Assembly: GCA_001972305.1 (NCBI GenBank)
Contig: BDDD01000126.1
Coordinates: forward strand, 724,271-788,270
Length of the DNA: 64,000 bases
Direction: 5' to 3'
From: Cephalotus follicularis
Taxonomy: Eukaryota > Streptophyta > Magnoliopsida > Oxalidales > Cephalotaceae
Part shown: in pieces, positions 1 through 11,163 of the stretch
How positions within the stretch are numbered: position 1 is the first letter of the stretch
Layout of the letters: each line of letters begins with the position of its first letter
Program-made: the position numbers and the translations under genes
Notes under the pieces: model-generated
Seen by the model: the letters and a program-made list of their open reading frames with translations, nothing else
Told to the model about the DNA's origin: nothing
Database searches by the model: none

Positions 1-2420
1 CCAGTTCCCTATTCCACGCTTGGAGGATATGTTAGACATGCTGTAAGGTTCAAAGGTCTTTTCCAGGATAGATTTACGCAGTGGGTACCATCAAATTCAG
101 ATTAGGCCTGGGGATGAGTTGAAAACAGCATTCAAGACCAAGGAAGGGTTGTATGAGTGGCTGGTTATGCCATTCGGGTTGTCAAATGTGCCGAGTACCT
201 TTATGCGACTTATGAATCAGGTATTACGGCCTTTTATTGGTAAATTCGTAGTGGTTTATTTTGATGATATCCTAATTTATAGTAGTGAAGAAGAGGAGCA
301 TGTAGCACATTTGCGCCAGGTACTAACAGTTTTGCAGGAAAATAAATCGTTTATCAACATTAAGAAGTGTAACTTTGTTACCAGTAAGTTGCTTTTCTTG
401 GGTTTGTTGTGGGATGTGAAGGTATTCATGTGGATGGAGAGAAAATTCGAGCTATCCGTGATTGGCCCACACCTAAAACTATTAGTGAAGTAAGAAGTTT
501 CCATGGACTGGCGACTTTCTATCGCAGGTTCATTAGGAATTTCAGCAGTATTATGGCCCCGATTACTGAATGCCTGAAGAAAGGGAAGTTTAATTGGGGA
601 GAGGAAGTAGAGAACAGTTTTGCAGTAATTAAAGAAAAGTTGTGTAGCGCACCTGTTCTTGCGTTGCCAAGCTTTGAGAAGCTGTTTCAGGTGGAGTGTG
701 ATGCCTGCGGTATTGGCATTGGAGCGGTGCTGTCACAAGAAGGGCGTCCGGTAGCATTTTATAGTGAGAAGCTTAGTGACACGCGGTGCAAGTGGAGCAC
801 TTATGATCAGGAGTTCTATGCAGTAGTGCAAGCCCTCAAGCACTGGGAACATTACTTAATTCAAAGAGAGTTTGTTCTTTTTACTGATCATCAAGCATTG
901 AAATTTATTAACAGTCAAAAGCACCTAAATAAAATGCATGCTAGATGGTCTACATTTTTGCAAAAGTTCCCTTTTGTTATTAAACATAAATCCGGAGAGC
1001 AGAATAAAGTTGCTGATGCTCTTAGCAGGAGAGCGAATTTGTTAGTGACTTTAGCGCAGGAGCTTGTTGGGTTTAACTGTCTCAAAAAAGAATACAACAT
1101 GGATGAAGATTTTAAGGAGATGTTTGACAGGTGTGTAGCCAAGCAGCCTGCTGATGATTTTTATCTTATGGAGGGTTTCCTATTTAAAAAAAACAAGTTG
1201 TGCATTCCTCGGACATCCTTAAGGGAGAAATTAATTCGGGATTTGCATGGAGGAGGTTTAAGTGGACATATGAGCAGAGATAAGACTGTTGCTAGTTTGG
1301 AAGAGCGTTATTATTGGCCACAATTAAAGAAGGATGCCGCCAAATTTGTGAGTAGTTGCCCAGTTTGTCAGGTCAGCAAGGGTCAGGCGCAGAATACTGG
1401 TCTTTACGCTCCTCTACCAGTTCTGGATAATATTTGGGAGGATCTATCTATGGATTTTGTGTTAGGACTTCCTCGCACACAACGGGGAGTTGATTCAGTA
1501 TTCGTGGTAGTTGACAGATTTTCAAAGATGTCACATTTATCCCTTGCAGGAAAACTTCTGATGCATCTCATATTGCACGGTTGTTCTTCCGTGATGTTGT
1601 TCGTCTTCATGGCGTTCCTAAAACCATTACTTCAGATAGGGATACAAAATTCCTAAGTCATTTCTGGCTTACTTTATGGAGGATGTTTGGGACTACTTTG
1701 AAACGTAGTAGCACAACGCACCCTCAGACGGATGGTCAAACAAAGTCAACAAACAGAACTTTAGGCAATCTGGTTCGATGTATTTGTGGGGACAAGCCTA
1801 GGCAGTGGGACTACGCTTTAGCTCAAGCTGAATTCGCCTACAACATCACTGTTCATAGCGCCCTTGGCAGGTCACCATTTTCTGTTGTTTATGTGAAAGT
1901 CCCTAGACATGTGGTTGATTTGGTTCGTCTCCCTAGAGGGCATGGTGTGAGTATGGCTGCAAAGACTATGGCAGAACAGGCTCAGTTAGTTCAAGCAGAG
2001 ATCAAGAAGAAGTTGGCTGAGGTAAATGCTACGTACAAGACAGCTGCAGACAGTCACAGGCGGGTCAAAGTTTTTAAGGAGGGTGATATGGTTATGGTCT
2101 TTTTAAAGAAGGAGAGATTTCCTATGGGTGCTTATAATAAATTGAAACCACGAAAATATGGTCCTTATAAAATTGTGTACATGATCAATGATAATGCTTA
2201 TGTTGTGGATTTACCTAGCTCCTTTGGTATTTCTGCTACTTTCAATGTGACAGATTTATTTAAGTATCACGAAGAGAAGCCATTATATCCAGACATTAAC
2301 TCGAGGTCGAGTTCTTTTCAGGTGGAGGAGACTGACGCGATTCAATTAAAGGAAAAATTCCTTAATAAGCTTGAACGGCAGAAAGCGCACCGTAAAGCCT
2401 CATTTAAGGCCTCGTTTTGA
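1..2420 (+). mobile_element. Ty3/gypsy retrotransposon, 5'-truncated pol region, degenerate
   Basis: The window opens inside the reverse transcriptase of a Ty3/gypsy element. The order reverse transcriptase, RNase H, integrase zinc finger, integrase core is the gypsy order. Gag, protease and the 5' LTR lie before position 1. No chromodomain is visible after the integrase C-terminus, so the lineage is not resolved. A 3' LTR probably follows 2420 but I could not fix its boundaries. The element is dead by several lesions. Confidence 0.93.
3..2420 (+). pseudogene. Broken RT-RNaseH-integrase polyprotein of the Ty3/gypsy element
   Basis: Three frames must be read to follow the protein. Frame one (from 5) has a TAA at 44-46, then the RT motif [14 protein letters not shown] and the catalytic [10 protein letters not shown] frameshift near 402 moves the reading to the frame that ends at 1656; it carries RNase H ([16 protein letters not shown], then FTDHQALKF) and the integrase HHCC finger ([14 protein letters not shown], then SCPVCQ). 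A second frameshift near 1536 leads to the integrase core frame ending at 2420, with [13 protein letters not shown] and HPQTDGQT. The catalytic Glu that normally follows GQT in the DD35E triad is Lys (AAG at 1743-1745). The C-terminal GPY-type module [20 protein letters not shown] is present. One nonsense codon, two frameshifts and a lost catalytic residue make it inactive. Confidence 0.92.
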
Positions 2421-3764
2421 CGTTTTATTATATTTCGGGATGTTTTCGTATTTTTATATTTTCGTTATTTTATTTATTTAAAGTATGTTTACTAGTTTAA
2501 GTTGATTAAGGATTTCTTGTTGGTTTAAGATTTCTTATTGGTTTAGGATTTCTTATGATAGTACAAAATACTGTCTTATTATTAAAGTTGTAAGCAGTTT
2601 TTCAGTTTAATAAAATTCAGAGTTCTCTCTAAAATTCTGGTGGATTCCAGTTTTATTCTTGTGGATTCAAGAATTTCCTTGTGGATTCAAGGTTTGCGTT
2701 AAACTTGAACGATAATCTAGTTATTCCGTGCTTCCGTTCTGCGTCACTATGGATCCATAGTATCTTTGCATACATTAAATTGCACTATACCTAACAATAA
2801 TATAAGTTTTGGATCTATAGAATTGCATGTATCGCAGAGGAATCAGATTCTATAGTATTAAATATATCTTCATGATGGGTGGAATTATGCTTATATGATG
2901 ACGTAATATGCTTTTAATACTGCTTTAAGGTCAGCCTCTTAAAGTTCTTTGCTTAATAATCAAACGAAATCCACTGATTGAATTGATGCATTACATTCCA
3001 TATAGAAGCTGACACAATCAGCTTTTAAAAAAAAAAAAAAAACACTCTGCTAATTTTTTTTCTCCCCTATAGTGTATTACTCCCTTCAGAATTATCTCCT
3101 TGAGACCTTAAATTGCGATAACTTAAGCCTACGCATCCTCAGTCAAACAGAACTATATCTAACTGCACAAGCAACTTCCATCTTAAACCATGACTTTGAC
3201 CGAGAAGATCTTGCAATCAAGTCTTGATCTAGCCTCGTTTTATTACTCCAAGATCCAATATTGACTACTACAGATGCTCTTTGAAACACTGCCTAATTCT
3301 TCGATATTTCATTCTTATCCTTAAAGTCAGTGTCATTCATCACGGGAGCTTAAGTAAACATGGAGGACATAAATGAAGGAGAATACTACTTACAATGGAG
3401 GGACTAATGCTGAATAGAAGTAAAATGGAGCTCAGCCTAAATTTAAGCTATGCCCAACAAGAGATTCATACCAGTGATTGATTGATGGACCAGGACTGCC
3501 ATATATGGAGGAATCTGGACCAAATTGAGATTACTCAAATCTGATCTCAAATAATCCCATTCACTAAATTGCAGAGTTGAATTTTTAACCTCATACTTAA
3601 TTCCAACAGAAGCTTGCAAATAAAATTTTATATTAAACACAAATATATTGATAATTCAATCTAAATGCCTTGTTAATCATTAGTATAAGTTGCACCAAGC
3701 TGGGTCTTTTGCTAATCCAGGTCTTCCATAATCTATTGCTCAGGTTTAAATTCAGAGCATACCC
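2421..3764. other. AT-rich stretch after the gypsy pol, probable 3' LTR remnant, no gene
   Basis: Positions 2421 to about 2750 are U-rich in the sense direction, with short direct repeats of the type TTGGTTTAAGATTTCTT and GTGGATTCAAG. This fits a 3' UTR or LTR of the preceding element, but I found no confirmed TG...CA pair or target duplication. From 2750 to 3764 I see no convincing coding sequence. A minus-strand open frame at 3443-3640 is short and unrecognised; it could be a decayed exon of the adjacent TRS130 pseudogene. Confidence 0.4.
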
Positions 3765-4744
3765 CAAACTAGCATGGCTGAAATCGCAGATTGATCGCCA
3801 GAATGCTCAAGTAACTTTCATTAAATAGGATCCACTGATTAAAGGGAAATATTAGCTTCAATTTTTCAAAGCATACATAGATATAAAAGCAGCTGAGACC
3901 TTGAAAGATAAATACCTGCAGAAGCAAAGAACCGTCACCACATTTATCTGCAACACATGAGGTCACATGGGAAGGATCAGTGAAATGCATGGCTATGGTT
4001 CTGCACAAAAGTGAGAGCTGAATCAAATTAAGTTCAATAAATAGATAATTTATGAGAAGGGAGAGAGAGAGAGAGAGGGAAATATAAAAACCAGAAGAAT
4101 CTAAACCTTAAATTTAATAAAATAAGTGAAAAGGACAATATCTTTCAAATTTCTGGTTTTGGGATACTCCAAATCCAAGTTGCAGAGCTATTGTTCTCAT
4201 TGCATCCACAATGCTCTGCCATCAAACATAAACAGTTATAGATGTAGCAGTAAAATGCAACAAAAAGCATACAAGCAACACAGACTATGCATACTTACTT
4301 TTTTTTTTGTTTGTGTGTGTGTGTATAAAATATGCCTGTGGGCATGTACATATTGGCACCAGCAATAGTACCTGAAGACGATCATCTTGCAAGCCTGTCA
4401 TCAGTCGCACGGACTGGAACCCACAGAATAGCCACTTGCCCAATCTGGAATTTTATTTCGCCACCATGGAGCCTTAAATGCTCAAAGTCTCTATTAACAG
4501 CCAAAGAACAATCATTCTCAGCACCGACACACTGTAATACATTGGCATGACTCTCCATCTCAATTCCATGTGATAGGCCGAATTACAATACCGACCCACT
4601 GAGCTTCAATTATTAGCAAAGCTGATGAAATAGCTGCAGCAAGATCAACCAAAGGCCTTGTTTTGAAAACCTAGAAAGATTGAAAAAAAAAAGGTAATAC
4701 GAATATAGTTACCAAAATGGATAATAAGCTATGAGTTGTATCCC

Positions 4745-7498
4745 TGTAATACCCTGCTCATTCGTAAATATATTTTACGGATTTTATATGTGTTTTCGGG
4801 CTTTTAATTTTGTTTAAATTTTAAAAGTTCGGTTGCCCTATGATCGGGTTTATGTGAATTGAGCTGGCTGATACCAGTCCGAAATTTGGGTATGTTATGC
4901 TATGTTGGGTTTGGGTTTTATTTATTTTATAATAATTCAAAATTATTTATTAAAAACAATTTATTTACCTTTTATTTTAAAATCTATTAATTCTTTTATT
5001 ATTAATTCTTTTTATTATTAATTCTTTATTTTCCTTTTTCCTATTTTATCATTTTCTCCTACTTTCCTCCCATCTTCCTCCTTCTTTCCAGCAAATCTTT
5101 CTTCCCACCATCAAAATTCACATGCTAAGTCCTTCTTTTCCCATTTCAAATTCTAGAAAATCCTCCTTTCTTTCCCCTTTTGTCAAATCATGTCTCCTCC
5201 TTTCTCCTTTCTTAGAATACCTTTACCATTTTAAATGTTGCCTTCATCTTTCTTGCAAGCCACTGCAGATTCTATCTTGTTAGTGTGCAACAAACTGCTG
5301 TGTGATTCATTCATCAAATTCGTAGAGGTAAATTCGATTCTTAGTTGTTCTTCAAGTTGAATTCATTGGGTTTGCTAAATTTCTCTTTATTTTGGTTTCT
5401 TTTGGTCTCTGTTTTTGTCACAGCAGATTGTGTGTTTATGTTTGTGTTCCTCCTGCTAGTTTCTGTGTCCTTAACATCACTACAGGTCAGTGAATTCGTC
5501 CCTTTTATAATGGTTTTGTTGTAATGTTGTGAAAATTGAGTTTTTGTGCTCTTAGTGTCTTTGGGTCATTAATTCTTGCCTAAACATGTTATCAATGTGT
5601 TAGTGATATTGTAAACACGTTTTATACTCATATATGTGTCACAAACTTGTTTTATAACATCTGTAATCAATTAGAGACAGAATCTGGACATGTACATCCA
5701 TTGTCTTCTTTCTTCCTTTTTGTAAGTTAAATCACTGTCCAATTATTTATATGTCGTTTCTGTGTTTCTATATCACCTACAAGTCATATATGATCATATG
5801 TTTATGTCCATATGTCTCTAGTTTGATGTAGAAACCATTTGAACCATTTTCAGTAGCAAATCGTCGAATTTCCAACTGTTCTGTTGCCCAGAACAGTCGG
5901 TTGTCTCTGTGGACAGTCGGCTGGAATGGTTAGACAGCCGGCTGCCACATGAATGCAGTCGACTGCCTTGGTTGTGTAGTCGACTGGAGGGATGAACACA
6001 GTCGACTGCCTTCATTCTGGGTTGTGTAGTCGACTGGACCATATGAATAGTCGACTGTCAAGCCTACCTAGTCGACTGGATCCCTGTTTTAGTAAACTGT
6101 TTTGCCCTGGAATGTACTGTTTTCAACTGTTTTAATTCGTTTGATCCCCGAATCGATCCGATTATTTTCCAAACACTGTTAAGAGTCTGTTTAATACTTC
6201 TGGTGTGTTTTAGACTCTTACACGTATGATTTTAAATGACTTTTAGATTGTGTGCTTCAAAGGAGAATTTGTTTTTGATCGCCTATTCGTAAGTAACTTG
6301 TAAGCGCATAAGGTACGGATTTTCTGTTCCTTGGCTATCTGATATTCGAACTGAAACTGTTTTGCTAAGCATCTTCGTTTATGAAATTGAGAATGTTTTA
6401 TGACTTTGACATGTCTCGCATTTAAAGTTGGTTTGATATTTAAATGATTTCGACTTTATTCATGCGATATGAAATGATACAATATGTTAAGACATGATAT
6501 GTTATAATACGATATGTTATGATACCATTGTGAACGGTTTCTGAATATGTTGAGAGAAAACATATGTCAAGTGATTTTAAGATTGATTTTGATAAATCAA
6601 TTATATTAAAAATAAATACTGAGTATTGTACCCACCTATGGGGCGTACCATAGGCACGTCGTGGGCCTGGCACGGGGACATGACACTTCCGTAGCGGTGT
6701 GATTAGACTACGGCGTCTCTAAGTGTATGAACGAATCCCATGAGGTAGATTTGTGGATCCGCTATGTATGATAGAGGCGTATGAATTGATTCTAGTTTAT
6801 GTGATCTGAGGTGAATTCAGATATGTGGTCCGAGGTGTGATCGGATATGTGTATATGAGAATTGACTTGTGTAGTATCGTACACTTCAATTCTAGTGGGC
6901 ATGTGGAATTAGCGCCTCCCTTGCCAAAAATTATGATATGTGATATAAATATGGCTCAGTATGTTTTATGAACTATGATTTATAACGTTCCGAAATTGTT
7001 TCGAAAAATATGCAATTGTCATTTGAATATGATTAAACTATTTTATCTGTTAAAGATTTCTGTTACGTTATTATTGAAATATTAATGTTTTTAAATTGTC
7101 GTTTACTGTTTTATTTCCCTTATCCGTACTGAGGTTTGCTCAGCCGCGTTTTTGTTTCCATGCGGCAGGTTTTCAGGAGCAGCGGGGGAAAGTGTGATTG
7201 AGTGATGACCACCCTATATGTTGGATCCTTAGGAGAGTGATCCTTATGTTATGTTTAGTGGTCAGAAACATGGATTATTATGTTTTATGTTTTAAATTTG
7301 AATTGATTTATGTTTTGAATTGATTTATGTTTTGAATTTTCCGCAACTACTTAATATGTTAAATGGTTAAGTATTATTGTTTTGATAAGACTGTCACGTT
7401 TTGGCTGTTATTGGCTAATAAAGTAAACTTATGATTTGATAAGTAATGTTACGTATGATATGACCCTGTGACGACTCCCGCCGTCCGGGGGTGTTACA
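4745..7498. mobile_element. Solo LTR, 2754 bp, inserted in a TRS130-pseudogene intron
   Basis: The segment starts TGTAATACCC and ends GGGGGTGTTACA, an LTR-type TG...CA pair with short terminal inverted repeats. It is flanked by a perfect 5-bp duplication ATCCC (4740-4744 and 7499-7503). No gag or pol is seen, so it reads as a solo LTR left by LTR-LTR recombination. Length and termini suggest a Ty3/gypsy family with long LTRs. Removing it shrinks the host intron (7675-4671 on the minus strand) from about 3.0 kb to about 250 bp. Confidence 0.85.
5890..6075. repeat. Array of about nine CAGTCGACTG-type palindromes inside the solo LTR
   Basis: Within 186 bp the ten-base dyad (C/T)AGTCGACTG(G/C) or a close variant (AGTCGGCTG, AGCCGGCTG) occurs about nine times, spaced 15-30 bp apart. 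It is degenerate at the left end and nearly perfect on the right. No host coding sequence overlaps it. Confidence 0.8.
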
Positions 7499-8000
7499 AT
7501 CCCTCTGTCATTTATGCTTCACAAATGAATGAATGAGAAGTGGGAAAACTAAAAGATACAATACTCGAGCATGTTATAGAGCAGAGCTCTCTTTGTCAAA
7601 ATCTATAATCCCAAACTATTCTTTAACAATTAAGCTGCCACTTTTTATATTTCTAATGAAGAAGAAAGACATTACCTTAACGATTGGTCTTGTTGGCTTT
7701 TCATAGCTCATAGCATCATCGCTCTCAGCTGGACCACCCTTACAAAAGCTACGAGATCTGAATCTCAAACGCCCAATCTACCCAGGAAGAACCCCCAAGA
7801 CATAGGAGCCTAGTTTTTGGGGTGGTAAATCAACAGTTATGGTATTCCTGCCAGGCTTTAATAAAGTAGAAATAGAGCTCCTTAATCCTGAAATTTTAGA
7901 GAAATTAAAGTTACAACAATTGAGGTATGTGTGGTACAATTACTGCAATTAATAGTTACTTCAACTGAATCCAAGGGGCGGAACAAAACTATAAGATTAT

Positions 8001-8364
8001 TGAAATGCAGTTACAACTGATCCAGTGCCTCCCACAGAAATAAACCAAACCCACCTTCATAACCACTTTTGATCCTTAGCAGAATACTTTTTCTTGGAGA
8101 ACACATATCCCCATCCAAACAATGCCAAGAGGCCAATGAAAATCCAAAATGTTATCTTGAAGCCTCAATTGATGTGCATTCAAGTACATCGTAAACTAAA
8201 ACAATCAAATTTCATTGTTGTGCATTTCTTGAGGATAAAAGAGATGCAAGAAACTGTTGAAACTGACAGGCTGATCCATTCTTTGTCAAAGCTTAAGAAG
8301 CTCAGAAGATGAGAAATGATGTATTCAAAGAGCAGTAGCTTCCTTCCACCTACTAGAACGGAGC
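8001..8364. other. Spacer between TRS130 pseudogene and PPR gene
   Basis: No supported coding sequence. It should hold the 3' UTR and poly(A) site of the minus-strand PPR gene and the decayed left edge of the TRS130 pseudogene. An open frame at 8094-8312 looks spurious. Confidence 0.4.
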
Positions 8365-10518
8365 TTAAGAGAACTTCTGATTATCACTTTCCCTAACAAA
8401 GTTGCTGACCAATATATACCAAGTCATATCATTAGGTACAAAGCCATTCCCCACCCCTTTATAGAAAAGTGAACAGGCCTCGTCAAACATGCATTCTTTG
8501 CAGTGCCAGCTAATCAAAGTATTGTAAGTAATAGCATCAGGATAAATTCCTTCAACCTGTAACTTGTCAAAGAGGTTCAAAGCCTCCTGAATGCGTCCTG
8601 TCCTGCATAAACCATTGATCAGGGTGTTATAGGTGACCAAGTCTGGTGTCAAACCACGATGAATCATATCCCTCAGAAACTCGAGAGCTTTATTTACTGC
8701 ACCAATTTTACAGAAACCATTAATCAATATATTGCATGAGATGTTATTCGGACTAAGACCTTTCCTCATCATCTCTTCAAACAATCCCAATCCTTTCTCG
8801 ACGGCTCCAGATTTGCAGAGTGCCTTTATTAAACCATTGTAAGTGATCTCATCAAGGGGACAACCTCTAAATGACATCTCATTTACGAGCTTTAATGCTT
8901 CTTGGATTGCATCTCTCCTTAGAAATGCAAGAATCAATGTATTGTACGTAACAGTGTTGGCAATGACACCCCCCAACAGCATATCACGATACAAACCCAA
9001 AGCCTCTTCTAACCTAAAATCTTTGCACAGACCAAATATTAAAGTATTGAATGTAAATATGTCGGGTTTACATCCTTTTGTTGACATTTCTCTGAACATT
9101 TCCAGAGCCACATCGACCTTCCCATCTTTGCATAGACCACATATCAAGCAATTGTATCCCACTGTATTCAAACTGATTCCTTTGGTTGACATCTCACTTA
9201 AAATGTCACCCACTTTTTCTATCAGCCCTTGTTTACAATAAGCATCTATCAAAATTGTGTATGTGATGGCGTTGGGCTCACAGCCGTTAGTTGCCATCTC
9301 ATCCATCAATTTAAGAGCAGGACCCAAGTCCCCTTTCTTACAAAGTCCATCAATGAGTATGTTATATGTAAAAACATCAGATTTGCAGCCAAAATTTGCC
9401 ATACTTTCGTGCAGAACAGCTTTGGCATCATCAAACCGGCCACTTGCCACATACCCTTTAATTACGGTACTTAAGTGCACGATATTTGGACTAGGCACTT
9501 TGTCCAGCAACGTCCTTGCTTCATCAACTCTCCCCGTTTTACACAACCCCTGCATCAGAAACCCATAAGTTAAATCATCCGGCGTGAATCCCCGAAGAAG
9601 CATCCGATCAACTAATTTTGCTGCCTCATGAATGCGACTGAGCTTGCACAGGCCATGGATCACATCATTGAAGGTCTGAACATCAGGTGTACAACCCATC
9701 AAGAACATTTCTTCCAAAAGTCTCAATGCTTCATTCACTCCGTTCCTCTTGGAAAGTGCATGAATCAAAGTCTGGTAAACCACTGAATCTGGTACACACC
9801 CATGTTTCGTCATGTCACGAAGCAAGGCACACGCAGAATCCACTTCATTAGCCATACAAAGGGCTTTCATCACCAACCCAAACGTGTAAACAGTAGGAGA
9901 AACACCCTTACTCAACATATCATAAAAAACATTTGGCGCAACCTTGTGACAATTTCCAGCCACCAATACATCCAACACAGCATTGTAAGACCTATGACTA
10001 GGTTTACAACCATAAACATTCTTCATTTCCAATAGCAACCTAGTAGCCTGCCCAGGCAAAACAGCTCTTCCATAATCCTTCATCATCAAAATGAAAAGGG
10101 ACTCTCTAAAAACAATCCCTTCATCTTTCATTTGCATCAACAACCTATCTATGACCTTAAACTCCTCAGCGGCACCCAGTTTTTTTATCAAAGCATAATA
10201 CACATCAAATATATGGCAATAGCCCTTCTGTGCACCTGCCCACTCGAATAACTCCATAGAAGTGGACACATCGAGTGGCAACTCGAGTAATTTACATAGC
10301 TCATAAGGGGTAATTCTACTAAATGATTTTCTAAGCTCATTCAAATCAAATGGATGGAGCACTCTCTCCCACTCAGTCTGAGATTCCGATTCAGTGCTAT
10401 ACATTGCAGCAATGTCACTGCTATTATACCTAGATGAGTAAATTTCAAAAACTGGAATTTTAAACAAGGAGTGTAGCTTTTTGCTCACATTCAAAGCAAG
10501 CTTTGATCTTTTTAACAT
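8365..10518 (-). CDS. P-class pentatricopeptide repeat protein, MTL1-like (At5g64320 homologue)
   Basis: Intronless 717-residue frame starting at an ATG (MLKRSKLALNVSKK). The N-terminus is basic and hydroxyl-rich with almost no acidic residues, as expected of a mitochondrial presequence. After a spacer with LLELPLDVSTSMELFEWAG, about fifteen 35-residue P-type PPR motifs run from near residue 130 to 700. Typical ones are TYNILIDGLCKKGDLGPALK and TYNTLINGLCRTGRIQEAL. No PLS, E or DYW modules are present. Length and sequence fit Arabidopsis At5g64320, which is MTL1, a mitochondrial factor needed for nad7 translation and splicing. RNA binding is inferred from the family. The frame is undamaged although it lies beside a pseudogene and LTR debris. 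Confidence 0.93.
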   Translation of the reverse strand: MLKRSKLALNVSKKLHSLFKIPVFEIYSSRYNSSDIAAMYSTESESQTEWERVLHPFDLNELRKSFSRITPYELCKLLELPLDVSTSMELFEWAGAQKGYCHIFDVYYALIKKLGAAEEFKVIDRLLMQMKDEGIVFRESLFILMMKDYGRAVLPGQATRLLLEMKNVYGCKPSHRSYNAVLDVLVAGNCHKVAPNVFYDMLSKGVSPTVYTFGLVMKALCMANEVDSACALLRDMTKHGCVPDSVVYQTLIHALSKRNGVNEALRLLEEMFLMGCTPDVQTFNDVIHGLCKLSRIHEAAKLVDRMLLRGFTPDDLTYGFLMQGLCKTGRVDEARTLLDKVPSPNIVHLSTVIKGYVASGRFDDAKAVLHESMANFGCKSDVFTYNILIDGLCKKGDLGPALKLMDEMATNGCEPNAITYTILIDAYCKQGLIEKVGDILSEMSTKGISLNTVGYNCLICGLCKDGKVDVALEMFREMSTKGCKPDIFTFNTLIFGLCKDFRLEEALGLYRDMLLGGVIANTVTYNTLILAFLRRDAIQEALKLVNEMSFRGCPLDEITYNGLIKALCKSGAVEKGLGLFEEMMRKGLSPNNISCNILINGFCKIGAVNKALEFLRDMIHRGLTPDLVTYNTLINGLCRTGRIQEALNLFDKLQVEGIYPDAITYNTLISWHCKECMFDEACSLFYKGVGNGFVPNDMTWYILVSNFVRESDNQKFS

Positions 10519-10909
10519 ATCTTTAAAAGGGTATATCGAGATTTACAAAGATTAAAAAAAGACAACTGAGAAAAAAGAAAATTGAAGTATGTATTGTTCA
10601 AAAAAAAAAAAAGAATTGAAGTATCTAAGAAGTAAAACTCTCATGACCCTTTGTTCCTAATTGGTTCTGTTTTACAATCAATCCATTTGGGGTTCTTTGA
10701 ATCCCCAACAAGAACTAACATGCGTATTCTATATAATTATATAGGGAAGAAAAAGATTGAATTTTTAGAATATCGGTAGTACGTACTTGGAGAAAATAAA
10801 TGGAGCTCTCTATCTTGAGTTTCAATTCCAGTGACAGTTACTAACATTGATGAGATAGGCTGGGTTTGATTTTTATTTGGGCCCATATTTCATACTTGAG
10901 AAACTGATT
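10519..10909. promoter_or_regulatory. Upstream region of the MTL1-like PPR gene
   Basis: AT-rich DNA directly before the minus-strand PPR start codon, with poly(A) tracts at about 10550-10615. It should contain the promoter and 5' UTR, but I cannot point to a specific element. It is bounded on the far side by the 127-bp tandem duplication. Confidence 0.35.
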
Positions 10910-11163
10910 GGGCCTTAGGCCCTTTTTAAAGATGAGGCAGGTCCACTAAATTTACTTTGGTTAGGGGTGCAAGTGGTCCGGGCCGGTCCGGACTGTGGCC
11001 CGGACTGTTCGGGACCGGAGAAAAGCGGTCCGGTTTGGGCCTTAGGCCCTTTTTAAAGATGAGGCAGGTCCACTAAACTTACTTTGGTTAGGGGTGCAAG
11101 TGGTCCGGGCCGGGCCGGACTGTGGCCCGGACTGTTCGGGACCGGAGGAAGGCGGTCCGGTTC
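10910..11163. repeat. 127-bp tandem duplication (two copies)
   Basis: Copies 10910-11036 and 11037-11163 differ at only a few bases. Each begins GGGCCTTAGGCCC, passes through ordinary-looking sequence (AAAGATGAGGCAGGTCC) and then crosses into the GC-rich terminus GGGGTGCAAGTGGTCCGGGC. The duplicated unit therefore spans the boundary between flanking DNA and a mobile element. Confidence 0.88.

Larger units (their letters stand above)
3765..8000 (-). pseudogene. TRAPPII subunit TRS130/CLUB (TRAPPC10-like) pseudogene fragment, introns retained
   Basis: Minus-strand exons resemble the middle to C-terminal part of plant TRS130, a subunit of the TRAPPII tether that acts in Golgi and cell-plate trafficking. 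Exon ending at 7676 reads LLKPGRNTITVDLPPQKLGS, then YVLGVLPG, a stop, and IGRLRFRSRSFCKGGPAESD, ending at a GT donor. Exon 4670-4372 starts after a CTAG acceptor with LVDLAAAISSALLIIEAQWV, meets a TGA, shifts frame to GEIKFQIGQVAILWVPVRAT, then has a second TGA in LAR-stop-SSS. A short exon near 4217-4131 reads IVDAMRTIALQLGFGVSQNQ, but its donor is AT rather than GT. Exon 4000-3916 reads TIAMHFTDPSHVTSC and then DKCGDGSLLLQ. A weak further exon near 3830-3770 is likely. Kept introns mean a genomic duplicate, not a processed copy. The family call rests on remembered similarity. Confidence 0.8.

Noticed and set aside
4131..4140. A U12-type AT-AC intron in the TRS130 pseudogene (exon followed by ATATTG)
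   Set aside because: The donor does not match ATATCCTT and the copy is already damaged, so a mutated GT is simpler.
8843..10035. Several open frames on the plus strand across the MTL1-like gene
   Set aside because: They are antisense shadows of a strongly supported PPR frame.
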